Positions 24,417-34,874 of a DNA stretch of 64,000 nucleotides are shown one piece after another (position 1 is the stretch's first letter; each line of letters opens with the position of its first letter). A program made the translations under genes and the position numbers. The notes under the pieces were generated by a model, which saw nothing but the letters and a program-made list of their open reading frames with translations, was not told the DNA's origin and did no database searches. The stretch lies in the NCBI RefSeq assembly GCF_030813435.1, contig NZ_JAUSUG010000013.1, positions 1-64,000 of the forward strand, in the 5' to 3' direction. The DNA is from Evansella vedderi. GTDB lineage: Bacteria; Bacillota; Bacilli; Bacillales; Salisediminibacteriaceae.

Positions 24417-25832
24417 ATGGGAAACACAAAATATAAAAAAATAGTTAATTTTATAACCGATAAAATTACTAGAGGAGAATGGTCAATAGGAATGAAAATT
24501 CCGAGCCAACGGGAATTAGCCAGTCTATTTGAGGTGAATCGAAGTACAGTAATAACTGCTTTAGAAGAACTAAAAGCCGAGGGGCTATTAGAATCTAAGA
24601 TGGGGCAAGGGACAATGGTTACAAATAATACGTGGACACTTTTGGGTGTATCGAAACCAGTAAATTGGAATGAAAATGTTTCACTTGGCTTTCATAAGCA
24701 AAGTATGAAAATGGTTAAGGATATCAATGAAATTGAAACAAAAAAGGGTCACATCCAACTAGGAAAAAGTGAATTGTCACCTGAAATGTTTCCTGCTAAA
24801 CAGTTAAAGCAAATCATGAAAAAGGTAACCGGGGATCTTTCACCTCTTAGTTACGAAGAACCAAGGGGGAATTATCAACTCCGGCAGGCCATTTGTAGTT
24901 ACTTAGAAAAGAAAGGAATTTTCACATCTCCAGACTCGATTTTAATTGTATCAGGAGCTTTGCAGGCACTGCAGCTTATAGCTATTGGTCTATTAAGGAA
25001 AGGTTCAACAATATTTCTTGAAAGACCTTCCTATGTGTTTTCTCTCTCCGTTTTTCAGTCAGCAGGGATGGACCTTCGTGGTCTACCAATGGATAGAGAG
25101 GGTCTATTGGTAAATGAAATATCAAATAATCAAGAAGGAAAAGGAAATACAGTTCTATACACCATTCCAACTTTCCATAATCCAACTGGAATTACATTGG
25201 GCGAAGAGAGGCGGAAAGAACTATTACACGTTTGTGAAAAAGAACAGATCCCCATCATAGAAGATGATGTGTATGGTGATCTGTGGATAGATGATCCTCC
25301 GCCTTTAGCCCTAAAAGGACGGGACCGATATGGGAATGTGTTATACCTCGGAAGTTTATCGAAAACATTAACCCCCGGTCTGCGAATAGGCTGGATAGTG
25401 GGCCCGGAGTCTGTAATTGAGAGGCTATCTGATTTAAAGATGCAAACAGATTATGGATCAAGTTCTTTATCTCAACGAGTAGCTTTGGAATGGTTATCCA
25501 GTGGTTTATACGAATCTCATCTATCGTTTGTAAGACAACAACTTAAAATCCGAAGAAATGTAGCTGTTAAAGCTTTATCACAACATTTGAAAGGATTAGC
25601 ATCGTGGTCAGTACCGGAAGGGGGCTTTTTTATATGGGTAAAAATATTTCGACCTTTACATAACCAACATTTATTTGAAAAAGCGTTAGCCGAAGGTATT
25701 CTCCTTAATCCTGGAAACATATATGCACATGAGGCGAATCAATATATTCGTCTATCGTATAGCTATGCTTCTTTTGAAGAAATCAACTGGGGTATCTCTC
25801 AGTTAGGGAAAATTCTAAGGTCCATGCAATAA
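24417..25832 (+). CDS. MocR/PdxR-type transcription regulator
   Basis: A 471-residue fusion of an N-terminal GntR winged helix (W-S-I-G-M-K-I-P-S-Q-R-E-L-A, then N-R-S-T-V) and an aminotransferase-like PLP domain. The PLP lysine is in Y-L-G-S-L-S-K-T-L-T-P-G-L-R-I-G-W, and N-P-T-G-I-T is present. Such proteins sense PLP or an amino compound and usually control the divergent neighbour. The target is likely the EamA exporter. Confidence 0.9.
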   Translation: MGNTKYKKIVNFITDKITRGEWSIGMKIPSQRELASLFEVNRSTVITALEELKAEGLLESKMGQGTMVTNNTWTLLGVSKPVNWNENVSLGFHKQSMKMVKDINEIETKKGHIQLGKSELSPEMFPAKQLKQIMKKVTGDLSPLSYEEPRGNYQLRQAICSYLEKKGIFTSPDSILIVSGALQALQLIAIGLLRKGSTIFLERPSYVFSLSVFQSAGMDLRGLPMDREGLLVNEISNNQEGKGNTVLYTIPTFHNPTGITLGEERRKELLHVCEKEQIPIIEDDVYGDLWIDDPPPLALKGRDRYGNVLYLGSLSKTLTPGLRIGWIVGPESVIERLSDLKMQTDYGSSSLSQRVALEWLSSGLYESHLSFVRQQLKIRRNVAVKALSQHLKGLASWSVPEGGFFIWVKIFRPLHNQHLFEKALAEGILLNPGNIYAHEANQYIRLSYSYASFEEINWGISQLGKILRSMQ

Positions 25833-25860
25833 CGGATCTTACATTAGGGATACAGATGAA

Positions 25861-25901
25861 GGCACAACGAGCAGATAAAATCCGCTAGCTGTGTCTTTTT
25901 T
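25861..25901 (+). terminator. Terminator after the MocR gene
   Basis: GGCACAACGAGC... pairs imperfectly with ...GCTAGCTGTGTC and is followed by TTTTTT. Confidence 0.65.
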
Positions 25902-26206
25902 CGTGCTAAACTTCCGATTGTCCCCTTATAGAACCACCCCCCTATTTTACTGTAAAAATTATAGATTTAATGGACTAATCATAACAGTCCTCACGAATCC
26001 ATTGATTCATTTTCTGATCATACCTATATTTATAAAGAAGAAGCCCTAGAATTTATTTCCATTATATTGTAAGCGTTTCATTTATTGCGGGCTTCCATAA
26101 ATAAGATTGGTGTTGAGTATTGGGAGGTGATAAATTACCGCTGCAAAAAAAGGAGAGGGAAATGTAGAGAAGAACGACTAATTTATCTAAAACTAGGAGG
26201 GAAACT
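25902..26206 (+). promoter_or_regulatory. Leader region of the GH85 gene with a cre site
   Basis: No gene is seen. TGTAAGCGTTTCA at 26068-26080 fits the CcpA site consensus TGWAARCGYTWNCW at every position. It lies 127 bases before the GH85 start, so glucose repression is likely. Confidence 0.7.
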
Positions 26207-28867
26207 ATGAAACAAAGAATGGGTATCTTTCTATCTGTGTTTATTGTTATGGTTACTGTTTTACTTCCGGGTAATGTATTTGCTAATCAACCTGAATCGT
26301 CTTACTGGTATCCGGAAACGTTGTTGGAATGGAGTCCGGAGACAGATCCCCACGCTAAATACAACCGTAGTACGGTACCATTGGCAGAGAGGGAAGTGTT
26401 ATTTCCTGTTAACGAAACACAACAAACGGATGCAAAGCTGGTAGCCCTATCTGCATTGAATTCCAGCACGAGTGGAGTTCCTTCACAGGGGGGGACTGAG
26501 TTTTTTGCCAATACGTTCAGTTACTGGCAATATGTAGATTTAATGGTCTATTGGGCAGGGTCTGCGGGAGAGGGAATTATTACCCCTCCTAGTGCTGATG
26601 TTATTGATGCCTCCCATCGAAATGGTGTACCAATCTTGGGGAACGTCTTCTTCCCACCTAAAGTATATGGTGGTCAAGAGGAGTGGGTGGATCAAATGTT
26701 GGCGCAACGGGAGGATGGTTCCTTTCCAGCTGCGGACAAACTGTTGGAAGTTGCGGAGTACTACGGGTTTGATGGGTGGTTTATCAACCAAGAAACGGAG
26801 GGGGGAACTCCGGAGACAGCGGTAAAAATGCAAGAGTTTCTCATTTATTTACAAGATAATAAGCCAGAGGAAATGCATATCATGTGGTACGATTCTATGA
26901 TTTCCTCTGGAGCGATTCGCTGGCAAAACTATTTGAACGACAATAACAAAATGTTTTTGCAAGATGAAGATACTAGAGTTGCTGATAGTATGTTCCTAAA
27001 CTTCTGGTGGTGGAACAATAGTCAGAAGAGCTCTCATGAAAAGGCGTTAGAACTAGGGAGAAGTCCATATGATTTGTACTCAGGCATTGATGTGGAAGCA
27101 AATGGTACCAATACGTATGTAAATTGGTCAAATTTGTTTCCTGATGGGGAAGCGCCTCATACCTCATTAGGAATTTACCGACCGGACTGGGCATTTAAAG
27201 TGACGGATAACATGCAAGATTTCTATGCAAAAGAACAGGAGTTTTGGGTTGGACAGTCAGGAGACCCTACGAAAACGGGGAATAATCCTGACAATTGGAA
27301 AGGGATGGCCCATTATTTCACTGAAGCGACGGTTATCAATGAATTACCGTTTGTAACACATTTTAACACAGGGAGCGGGCAATTCTTCTCCATAGACGGG
27401 GAAGTGAAATCAGATCAGTCTTGGAATAACCGAAGCTTGCAGGATGTTCTTCCTACTTGGCGATGGATTCGAGAAAGTGATGGGGAAGCACTGGCCGTTG
27501 ATTTTGATTGGGAAGAAGCTTATTTTGGGGGAAGCTCCTTAAAAGTGTATGGTGAGTTATCACCGGAAAATGCAACCAATGTAAAGCTATATAAAACCAA
27601 TTTAGAAGTGGATAGAGACACAGAGATTTTCGTTACTTATAAATCTTCATCGAAGAAACCAAATATGAAAGTGGGAGTAAGCTTTGATGGGGACAAGGAT
27701 GAGTTTGAATTCTTCCAGCTTAGAAAACAAAGCCATGATGGTTGGGTTACAGAAAGGATAAAACTGAAGAAATTTGCTGGGGAAAGGATTACTACTTTAT
27801 CCTTATTTTTCGAGAGTGACGAAGTGATCCATGACTATCAGCTAAATGTCGGAGAGCTGAAGGTTACCAGTAAAAATCAAGATAAGGTAGTCCCTGAGGT
27901 TCCTGAAAATCTGGATTTAAGCAAAACGTTTGATGAAGGGTTATATGCGGATATTTCCTTGTCTTGGGAAGGAAAAGGAGAAGTGCGCCATTATGAAATT
28001 TACCGTAATCTTGAGAATGGTGAAAAAGAGTTCGTAGGTGCAACTCCTAATAATGTGTTCTTTGTTCCAGAGTTAAGAAGAGACGGAAAAGAAAGTACAA
28101 CTACCATCGAAGTAGTTGCTGTCAGCAATGACTTCATTAGAAGTGCTGGTACAACTAGGACATTTGAATGGCCGCCATATCCAACACCAAAGGCTGATTT
28201 TACGGTGAGTCAAACCTTTGCTGCACCAGGAAGTGAAATTCAATTCTTTAACCGATCCTCAGAAGCTACGGAGGAGGTAGAGTGGATCTTTGAAGGTGCA
28301 ACGCCTTCTACAAGTACCGAACTGAACCCAACGGTCGTATATGAAGAAGAGGGGACATACAGTGTCCGATTAATTGCAAGAAATAGTGAAGGAGAAGATA
28401 TCGTCTTTAGGGAAAACATTATCACTATTTTAGAAGATGCCAGTGATATTAGAAACCTTGCTTTAAATCAGCTGGCGACAGCAAGTGGACAATGTGCTCC
28501 AAACGAGGGGCCAAGTTATGCGGTAGATGGTAAAGTGACCAACAACAGTAAATGGTGTGCGATTGGGTTGAATCACTGGCTCAAGGTTGACCTCGGTGAC
28601 GTCTATCAGTTATCGCAGTTTGTAATAAAGCATGCAGAAGCTGGGGGAGAACCCGCAGCATTCAATACCCGGTCATTTACGATCGAAACGAGCGTGGATG
28701 GAGTGGCTTGGGAAAATGCAGTATTCGTAACAAATAATTCATTAGCCATAAGCGAGCATTCGATTCCATTAACAGAAGCTAGGTATGTCCGCTTGACGGT
28801 TCACCAACCGACACAAGGTGGAGACCAGGCTGCAAGAATTTATGAATTAGAGGCATATGGATTCTAG
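26207..28867 (+). CDS. Secreted GH85 endo-beta-N-acetylglucosaminidase
   Basis: Cuts the chitobiose core of N-glycans, releasing high-mannose or hybrid chains, 886 residues. It has a signal peptide (1-26), a GH85 barrel (about 45-380) with the catalytic Asn-x-Glu in G-F-D-G-W-F-I-N-Q-E (Glu near 195), and a jelly-roll region to about 560. A fibronectin-like stretch, a PKD domain (about 660-740, T-Y-S-V-R-L-I-A-R-N) and a C-terminal F5/8-type CBM32 (about 745-886) follow. No sorting motif is seen, so it is released or held by sugar binding. Domain order recalls EndoD-type enzymes. The site CTAGGAGGGAAACT precedes the start. Confidence 0.94.
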   Translation: MKQRMGIFLSVFIVMVTVLLPGNVFANQPESSYWYPETLLEWSPETDPHAKYNRSTVPLAEREVLFPVNETQQTDAKLVALSALNSSTSGVPSQGGTEFFANTFSYWQYVDLMVYWAGSAGEGIITPPSADVIDASHRNGVPILGNVFFPPKVYGGQEEWVDQMLAQREDGSFPAADKLLEVAEYYGFDGWFINQETEGGTPETAVKMQEFLIYLQDNKPEEMHIMWYDSMISSGAIRWQNYLNDNNKMFLQDEDTRVADSMFLNFWWWNNSQKSSHEKALELGRSPYDLYSGIDVEANGTNTYVNWSNLFPDGEAPHTSLGIYRPDWAFKVTDNMQDFYAKEQEFWVGQSGDPTKTGNNPDNWKGMAHYFTEATVINELPFVTHFNTGSGQFFSIDGEVKSDQSWNNRSLQDVLPTWRWIRESDGEALAVDFDWEEAYFGGSSLKVYGELSPENATNVKLYKTNLEVDRDTEIFVTYKSSSKKPNMKVGVSFDGDKDEFEFFQLRKQSHDGWVTERIKLKKFAGERITTLSLFFESDEVIHDYQLNVGELKVTSKNQDKVVPEVPENLDLSKTFDEGLYADISLSWEGKGEVRHYEIYRNLENGEKEFVGATPNNVFFVPELRRDGKESTTTIEVVAVSNDFIRSAGTTRTFEWPPYPTPKADFTVSQTFAAPGSEIQFFNRSSEATEEVEWIFEGATPSTSTELNPTVVYEEEGTYSVRLIARNSEGEDIVFRENIITILEDASDIRNLALNQLATASGQCAPNEGPSYAVDGKVTNNSKWCAIGLNHWLKVDLGDVYQLSQFVIKHAEAGGEPAAFNTRSFTIETSVDGVAWENAVFVTNNSLAISEHSIPLTEARYVRLTVHQPTQGGDQAARIYELEAYGF

Positions 28868-28974
28868 TAATGCAAGGGATGCAATAGGCGATTTTCTGCC
28901 CACTAATAGTTACTAAATTAAAGTGGCAAAGTCTATTTTCTCGGAGTTTATTTTTAGAATTAGGTAAATTGTCC

Positions 28975-29019
28975 AGGGGCACTGGAAAAGGGGCGCTATC
29001 TCCCTTTACCAGTGCCCCT
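28975..29019 (+). terminator. Intrinsic terminator of the GH85 gene
   Basis: AGGGGCACTGG pairs perfectly with CCAGTGCCCCT, with an inner helix (AAAGGG/CCCTTT). ATAAATTTT follows. Confidence 0.85.
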
Positions 29020-29181
29020 ATAAATTTTAGTATAGCCGTCTGTTATACCTTTCCCTTTCGGTAAAGAAGAATCGATCCATTAACCTAATGTCAATTTTAA
29101 AGTTTTTCTGCGATTATTAAAGGACTTGGGTGAATTATATTTAAAGTCTTTTTTTTTCTTTATATGATGAATGTATGAGAA

Positions 29182-29195
29182 TGTAAACGATTTCT
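29182..29195 (+). promoter_or_regulatory. Candidate cre site before the GH1 gene
   Basis: TGTAAACGATTTCT differs from the CcpA consensus at one position. It ends 21 bases before the GH1 start, where binding would block transcription through the leader. The rest of the 349-base gap after GH85 holds only the GH85 terminator. Confidence 0.5.
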
Positions 29196-29216
29196 CCATA
29201 GAAAGGGGTTAATGGC

Positions 29217-30599
29217 GTGAACAATAGATTCCCAGAGGGGTTTTTGTGGGGGGCAGCCGCATCAGGACCACAACTAGAAGGGGCAGGAAGTAAGTATGGA
29301 AAAGGGAAAACAGTTTGGGATTACTGGTTTAAGACGGAGCCGGAAAAATTCTATCAACAGATCGGTCCAGAAACAACCTCAAACTTTTACGAACAATATA
29401 AGGAAGATATTGAATCGATGAAGGAGATTGGCTTTAATTCTTTCCGGACGTCTATCTCATGGGCGCGGCTTTTGCCCGATGGCAAGACCATCAATCCAGA
29501 AGCGGTTAGCTTTTATCGAGATGTTTTTAGTAGATTAAGAAACAATGGTGTCAAGCCGATCACCAATTTATATCACTTTGATATGCCGTATCGCCTTCAT
29601 TTGAAAGGTGGATGGGAAAATCGGGATACGGTAGAGGAATTTGCCCATTACGCCAAAGTGGCTTTCGAAACTTTCGGTGACCTCGTGGATACGTGGGTGA
29701 CCTTTAATGAACCGATCGTACCTGTTGAGATGGGTTACTTAAATGATAAGCATCTCCCTGCGGTATATGATATGGGGCGGGCCACACAGGCGGCTTATTT
29801 TACGCTCCTGGCCCATGTGAAGGCCGTTCGTGCGTTTCGTGAATCTGAGCAAACAGGAGGAATTGGTATTATCTTGAATCTAACACCTAGTTATCCGAAG
29901 AGTGATCAGGAGGAAGATCGGGAAGCAGCGAAGTGGGCTGATATTTTCTTTAATCGGAGCTTCTTAGATCCGGTGGTGTTAGGCAAGTATCCAGAGGAAA
30001 TAACGGAGTTTTTAGAAAGAGAATCGATCAGTGTTCTCTACACAGAAGAAGAGATAGCGTTGATTAAGGAAAATACCGTTGACTTTTTGGGAGTGAATTA
30101 TTACCAACCAAGACGAGTCCAGAGGGGAGATAAGAAAGCAGGGGTAGGTTTGGACAAGTATTTTCAATCATACCAATGGCTAGAGGCAAGGATCAATCCC
30201 CATCGAGGCTGGGAGATTTACGAGAAGGGGTTGTATGATATCGCCTTGAACATTCGCGATAACTATCGGAATATTCCTTGGTATGTTGCGGAAAATGGGA
30301 TCGGAGTGGAAGGGGAAGAGGCATTTCTGGACGAGTTCGGGGAAGTTCAGGATGACTATCGAATCACCTTCATGGAAGATCATCTCCGCTGGCTTCTAAA
30401 GGGGATAGGGGAGGGGTCTAATTGTTACGGTTACCACGTATGGACCTTCCTCGATAATTGGTCCTGGCTAAATGAATATAAAAATAGATACGGTTTGCTT
30501 CGACTAGATTTAGAGACACAAGCTCGAAGGAAGAAAAAGAGTGCCTATTGGTTTAAACAAGTGGCGGAGACAAATCAGCTTCCGCAAAGTGGTGAGTGA
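29217..30599 (+). CDS. GH1 family beta-glycosidase
   Basis: A cytoplasmic GH1 enzyme of 460 residues, full length, without signal peptide. The acid/base glutamate is in T-F-N-E-P (about 165) and the nucleophile in Y-V-A-E-N-G-I-G (about 358); F-L-W-G-A-A-A-S-G-P-Q is at the N-terminus. GH1 includes beta-glucosidases, 6-phospho-beta-glycosidases and beta-mannosidases. Beside GH85, GH38 and GH125, the best guess is cleavage of the Man-beta-1,4-GlcNAc stub. It is the first gene of a tightly packed operon through 39.3 kb. Confidence 0.92.
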   Translation: MNNRFPEGFLWGAAASGPQLEGAGSKYGKGKTVWDYWFKTEPEKFYQQIGPETTSNFYEQYKEDIESMKEIGFNSFRTSISWARLLPDGKTINPEAVSFYRDVFSRLRNNGVKPITNLYHFDMPYRLHLKGGWENRDTVEEFAHYAKVAFETFGDLVDTWVTFNEPIVPVEMGYLNDKHLPAVYDMGRATQAAYFTLLAHVKAVRAFRESEQTGGIGIILNLTPSYPKSDQEEDREAAKWADIFFNRSFLDPVVLGKYPEEITEFLERESISVLYTEEEIALIKENTVDFLGVNYYQPRRVQRGDKKAGVGLDKYFQSYQWLEARINPHRGWEIYEKGLYDIALNIRDNYRNIPWYVAENGIGVEGEEAFLDEFGEVQDDYRITFMEDHLRWLLKGIGEGSNCYGYHVWTFLDNWSWLNEYKNRYGLLRLDLETQARRKKKSAYWFKQVAETNQLPQSGE

Positions 30600-30600
30600 A

Positions 30601-31503
30601 ATGAATTGCTTATTGACAATTGACATCGGTGGTACGTTTACAAAATTTGGATTAGTTTCAACGGAAGGGGAGTTGACGGAAAGACAGCAGAACCCCACTC
30701 CTGAAACATTGACGCAATTCCTTTCCCTTGTAGAAATTTATTATCACAAACATCAAAATCATTACGGGATTCAAGGAATCGCTATCAGCTGCCCGGGGAG
30801 TGTCACAGAATCGGGGAAGATACTCGGATACAGTTCCGTCCCCTTCCTTCATAAGGAGAACATCCGGGAAAGAGTGGAGCGTTACTTTCAGCTTCCAACA
30901 ACGGTGGAGAATGATGCCAATTGTGTTGCCCTTGGGGAAATGTGGAACGGGGCAGCTAAAGGTATGGATACCTTTGCCTGTATTGTTTGCGGTACGGGGA
31001 TTGGGGGGAGCATCGTTATGAATGGAAAACTTCATAAAGGCGTTAATTTACATGGTGGCGAATTCGGATATGTGCTTTTTTCCAACACGAACGAAGAATT
31101 CCATACCTGGAGTGAGCTCGGTTCTTCCTCTGCTCTCACGAGACGATTAAGGCAGACAGCTCCTTATTATGAGAATTGGACGGGACCCCTTGTATTTGAA
31201 AACGCAGAAGAACACAAGGAGGCGAATGAGTCGGTTGCTCTCTTTTTTCGAACGTTGGCTATGGGGGTCTTTACGATTCAGTACATCATTGACCCAGAAA
31301 AGATAATCATCGGCGGAGGGATTACCCGCCAAGAAAGTTTTATGAAGGAATTAACTGCCCATCTAGATGTTTTGTTTGAAGCGAAGCCGTTTGCGAAAGT
31401 ACGACCGAACGTGTCGGTATGTCAAAACTTGGACAATGCACAGTTATTCGGGGCCGCTCATGTCTGGTTGGAGAAATACGGAAGGGGTGTTTCCATTGTT
31501 TAA
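30601..31503 (+). CDS. ROK-family sugar kinase (first of three)
   Basis: A ROK kinase of 300 residues with D-I-G-G-T-F-T-K-F-G at the N-terminus, N-D-A-N-C-V-A-L-G-E and C-G-T-G-I-G-G-S. The usual ROK zinc motif (H...C-x-C-x-x-G-C) is not present; G-G-E-F-G-Y-V-L-F-S-N-T stands at its place. It may phosphorylate mannose, GlcNAc or Man-GlcNAc released by the neighbouring enzymes. The ATG follows the GH1 stop by one base. Confidence 0.88.
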   Translation: MNCLLTIDIGGTFTKFGLVSTEGELTERQQNPTPETLTQFLSLVEIYYHKHQNHYGIQGIAISCPGSVTESGKILGYSSVPFLHKENIRERVERYFQLPTTVENDANCVALGEMWNGAAKGMDTFACIVCGTGIGGSIVMNGKLHKGVNLHGGEFGYVLFSNTNEEFHTWSELGSSSALTRRLRQTAPYYENWTGPLVFENAEEHKEANESVALFFRTLAMGVFTIQYIIDPEKIIIGGGITRQESFMKELTAHLDVLFEAKPFAKVRPNVSVCQNLDNAQLFGAAHVWLEKYGRGVSIV

Positions 31504-32134
31504 TCATATAGGGTCTTTCTTTACCGAATCCAGTTATTGGATATGGAGAATGATGCAATTAAATTGGTTGTGGTTGAGTCATATTTTACTTGGGGGTGTC
31601 GTGTTAGGGGTGTTCCCGGCGACCGCGGCGATGTTTGCCATGACAAGAAAATGGCTCCGGGGAGAGCTGGACCAGCCGCTGTTTCGGGATTACCACCATT
31701 ATTATCGGCAAAATTTCTGGAAGGTGAATGGGTTAGGCTGGATTTACTTCGCTATAGGTGCATTCCTTGCCTTTGATCTTCATTTAGTAAGTCAAATGAA
31801 CGGAGTGATTGCCTTAGTTAGCAGTCTGTTACTCGTAGTAATGTCATTGGTTTATTTGTTCTCTTTCTTTTACTTGTTTTCCTATTACGTTCATTTTAAC
31901 CAAACATTTAAGCATTACTTAATACAGCCATTTATTCTCACGCTTCTAAGCTTTAAACAAAATCTGCTTATTGCTATTGGCTTAGGTTTAGTCGGTTATT
32001 TAATCTACAACATACCTGGATTAATTCCGTTTACGCTCGGAGTCATGCCATCCTATTGGGTGATGAAAGTCTCCTTGAATCGTTTTCGGGAAATACAGGC
32101 TAAGTCAGAATCTATCGTTGGAGGGACATCATGA
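31496..32134 (+). CDS. DUF624 (YesL-like) membrane protein
   Basis: An integral membrane protein of about 212 residues with five hydrophobic helices and the family signature G-V-F-P-A-T-A-A-M-F-A-M-T-R-K-W-L-R-G. YesL-type proteins accompany sugar importers and YesMN systems in Bacillus, but no function is known. TTG at 31496 has GAAGGGG eight bases upstream and overlaps the ROK stop; GTG at 31487 is the alternative. Its stop overlaps the GH38 start. A paralogue lies at 59481. Confidence 0.85.
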   Translation: MFNHIGSFFTESSYWIWRMMQLNWLWLSHILLGGVVLGVFPATAAMFAMTRKWLRGELDQPLFRDYHHYYRQNFWKVNGLGWIYFAIGAFLAFDLHLVSQMNGVIALVSSLLLVVMSLVYLFSFFYLFSYYVHFNQTFKHYLIQPFILTLLSFKQNLLIAIGLGLVGYLIYNIPGLIPFTLGVMPSYWVMKVSLNRFREIQAKSESIVGGTS

Positions 32135-34833
32135 TGCAAAAGAAAACCGCACATATTATATCCCACTCCCATTGGGATCGGGAATGGTATATGTCATTAG
32201 AAGAACACCGTTATTACTTAGTGAAGTTATTTGATGATTTGTTGGAAAAATTAGAGGAAGATCCTGACTTTCATAGCTTTCATTTAGATGGTCAAACGAT
32301 TATGGTCGATGATTATCTCGCTGTACGTCCTGAGAAGGAAGAGGAAGTGAAGAAATATATTTGGGAGGGAAGATTGGTCATCGGACCTTGGTATATTTTG
32401 CAGGACGCTTTTTTAACAAGCTCGGAAGCGAATGTGAGAAATCTCCTTTATGGGATGCAAACAACGAAGGAGTTTGGACAAGAGGGAAATCTCGGTTACT
32501 ACCCGGACACATTTGGCATTTACGGCCAGGCACCCCAATTACTAAAGCAGGCGAAGATCGATGTGGCAGCGTTTGGGAGAGGGGTGACACCGACAGGCTT
32601 TAATAATCAGGTGTTCCATCAAGACGATTATTCTTCGCCGTATTCCGAATTAAAGTGGGAGTCTCCTGATGGGTCATCGGTACTGGGTATTTTATTTGCC
32701 AATTGGTATTCGAACGGAAACGAGATCCCGGAGGATCGGGATGAAGCGAAGAACTATTGGGAGAAGAAGTTGAAGGAGTCGGAGAAATTCGCCTCCACTT
32801 CTCAACTCCTTTATTTGAATGGATGTGACCATCAGCCTTTACAGAAAAATGTTACAGATGCGATCAAGGTGGCAAATGAGCTATATCCGAATGTGGAATT
32901 TAAACACTCTAGTTTTCAGGAATATATTGAGGAAGTAAAACAAGAACTACCGGAAGACTTGCAAACGATACGGGGAGAATTACGAAATCAAAAAACAGAT
33001 GGGTGGTCAACCCTTGTGAATACAGCCTCGTCGAGAATTTATTTGAAGCAGGCAAATGATCGTTGTCAAACTTTACTGGAGCGAGTGTTGGAGCCGTTAG
33101 GGTTACTCGTTTCCGATAAAAACCTACACCGGGACTTCGCGGCGTTTTACTGGAAACTTCTAATGGAAAATCATCCTCATGATAGCATTTGCGGTTGTAG
33201 TGTGGATTCTGTGCACCGTGAAATGACCACCAGGTTTGATAAGGTGGAAAAGGGAGCCTTAAAGTTCGTAGAGGAGCAAGCGAGGGAGATTGCTGATAAC
33301 ATCGACACGGTCCATGAAAAGGAAGACGCGATTCCATTAGTTATCTTCCAAACAGGTGGAGCACCGATAAAGGAAGTGATCAAGAAGAAGGTAGCGGTGA
33401 AGAAAATCTACTTTGATGAAATACCTTTCGCGGAAATCCCTGACAAGCTGAAAGGGGGATCACTCCCTTCCTATCATCTAGAACGTGCCGATCAATCGAT
33501 TGTACCGGTGTCGGTGAAAGATTTAGGTGTGAAGTTTGGCTATGAACTTCCTCAAGATAGATTCAGAAGGCCTTATTACGCCCGGGAAGTGGAAGTTACT
33601 TTCTTGTACGATTCCTCCAATACCGTGGGGTATGAAAGATGCTTCCTCGTTCCAACTGCAGAAGGAAACAAGGAAGAAGAGGCAGGTTGCATTTGGAATA
33701 CGGCCGGAAATAAATTAGAAAATGAAAACCTCATTGTACAGCTTCACGATAATGGTTCTTATACGTTAGTGGATAAACGATCAGGCATCGAATATAAGCA
33801 ACTTGGGATCTTAGAGAACACCGGAGATATTGGTAATGAGTATATGTTTAAAGCTTCCGGTGATGGTGAAAGCATTACAAACGAGAACAGCAACGTAACT
33901 GTGAAAGTACTAGAAAATACTAGCGAGCTTGCTTCGGTTGAAGTCACAACGTATTTTTCCGTTCCAAAGGAGGCTGACGAACGCTTAAAAGAGGAAAGGG
34001 AAAACCTCGTTTGGCATCCAGAACGGAAAGCGGGCAGAAGCAAAGAGATGGAACAAATCATGATTCAATCTGTGATGACCCTCGAGAGGGCAGGGGAAGG
34101 GTTGAAAGTGAAGGTTACTATGAATAACCTTGCAAAGGATCACCGTCTTCGTGTTTTATTCCCAATCGGTGAGGGCAGCTCCCATCACTATGCGGACAGT
34201 ATTTATGAAGTGGTAGAACGTCCAAATCAACCGGAAAGTCAGTGGACCAACCCATCTTTCGACCATCATATGCAGCGGTTTGTGAGCTTAAATAATTCGG
34301 AAAAAGGCTTAACGGTTGCAGCAAAGGGACTGCATGAATACGAAATTAAGGATGATAACACGATCGCAGTAACAATACTAAGGTCTGTTGGTGAACTGGG
34401 AGACTGGGGAGTATTTGACACCCCTGAAGCGCAATGCCTTGGGGAGAATGAGGCTGAATTTATGGTGATTCCCCATCAAAAGGACATCTTCACCTCTCGT
34501 GCTTACTTAACTGCCTATCAGTATCCGTTAGCATCGACGGTCATACAAACGAAGCAAAAGCAGGGGAACGCTTCTGAAGTGAAAGAGCTCTTTACGTGGG
34601 AAGGGGAAAAGCTTGTGATTACCGCTTGCAAACCATCCCTTGAAGGAACGGGAATGATTATTCGCTGGTTTAATCCTACTTCTGAAACAGTACAGCTTTC
34701 ATTTGAAGTAGGAGCCGGTAAGCCAATCTATCGATCTACGATTTTAGAAGAAAAACTAGATTCCGTTGGAGCTGGCACAGCGGAACTAAAAGTGAAACCA
34801 TACGAAATCTTTACCCTATTAATAGAAAATTAA
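32131..34833 (+). CDS. GH38 alpha-mannosidase, MngB-like
   Basis: A 900-residue cytoplasmic GH38 enzyme. The zinc/active-site motif H-S-H-W-D-R-E-W-Y is at residues 11-19, and the nucleophile Asp lies in Y-Y-P-D-T-F-G-I-Y-G-Q (about 126). N-G-C-D-H-Q-P-L and N-H-P-H-D-S-I-C-G-C-S follow. This short H-S-H-W-D-R type resembles MngB and streptococcal alpha-mannosidases that act on alpha-1,3-linked mannose. No signal peptide is present, so it acts on imported oligosaccharides. Confidence 0.93.
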   Translation: MMQKKTAHIISHSHWDREWYMSLEEHRYYLVKLFDDLLEKLEEDPDFHSFHLDGQTIMVDDYLAVRPEKEEEVKKYIWEGRLVIGPWYILQDAFLTSSEANVRNLLYGMQTTKEFGQEGNLGYYPDTFGIYGQAPQLLKQAKIDVAAFGRGVTPTGFNNQVFHQDDYSSPYSELKWESPDGSSVLGILFANWYSNGNEIPEDRDEAKNYWEKKLKESEKFASTSQLLYLNGCDHQPLQKNVTDAIKVANELYPNVEFKHSSFQEYIEEVKQELPEDLQTIRGELRNQKTDGWSTLVNTASSRIYLKQANDRCQTLLERVLEPLGLLVSDKNLHRDFAAFYWKLLMENHPHDSICGCSVDSVHREMTTRFDKVEKGALKFVEEQAREIADNIDTVHEKEDAIPLVIFQTGGAPIKEVIKKKVAVKKIYFDEIPFAEIPDKLKGGSLPSYHLERADQSIVPVSVKDLGVKFGYELPQDRFRRPYYAREVEVTFLYDSSNTVGYERCFLVPTAEGNKEEEAGCIWNTAGNKLENENLIVQLHDNGSYTLVDKRSGIEYKQLGILENTGDIGNEYMFKASGDGESITNENSNVTVKVLENTSELASVEVTTYFSVPKEADERLKEERENLVWHPERKAGRSKEMEQIMIQSVMTLERAGEGLKVKVTMNNLAKDHRLRVLFPIGEGSSHHYADSIYEVVERPNQPESQWTNPSFDHHMQRFVSLNNSEKGLTVAAKGLHEYEIKDDNTIAVTILRSVGELGDWGVFDTPEAQCLGENEAEFMVIPHQKDIFTSRAYLTAYQYPLASTVIQTKQKQGNASEVKELFTWEGEKLVITACKPSLEGTGMIIRWFNPTSETVQLSFEVGAGKPIYRSTILEEKLDSVGAGTAELKVKPYEIFTLLIEN

Positions 34834-34874
34834 CGCGACTATTTTATCTAAACCAACACAAGGAGAAATGCGAG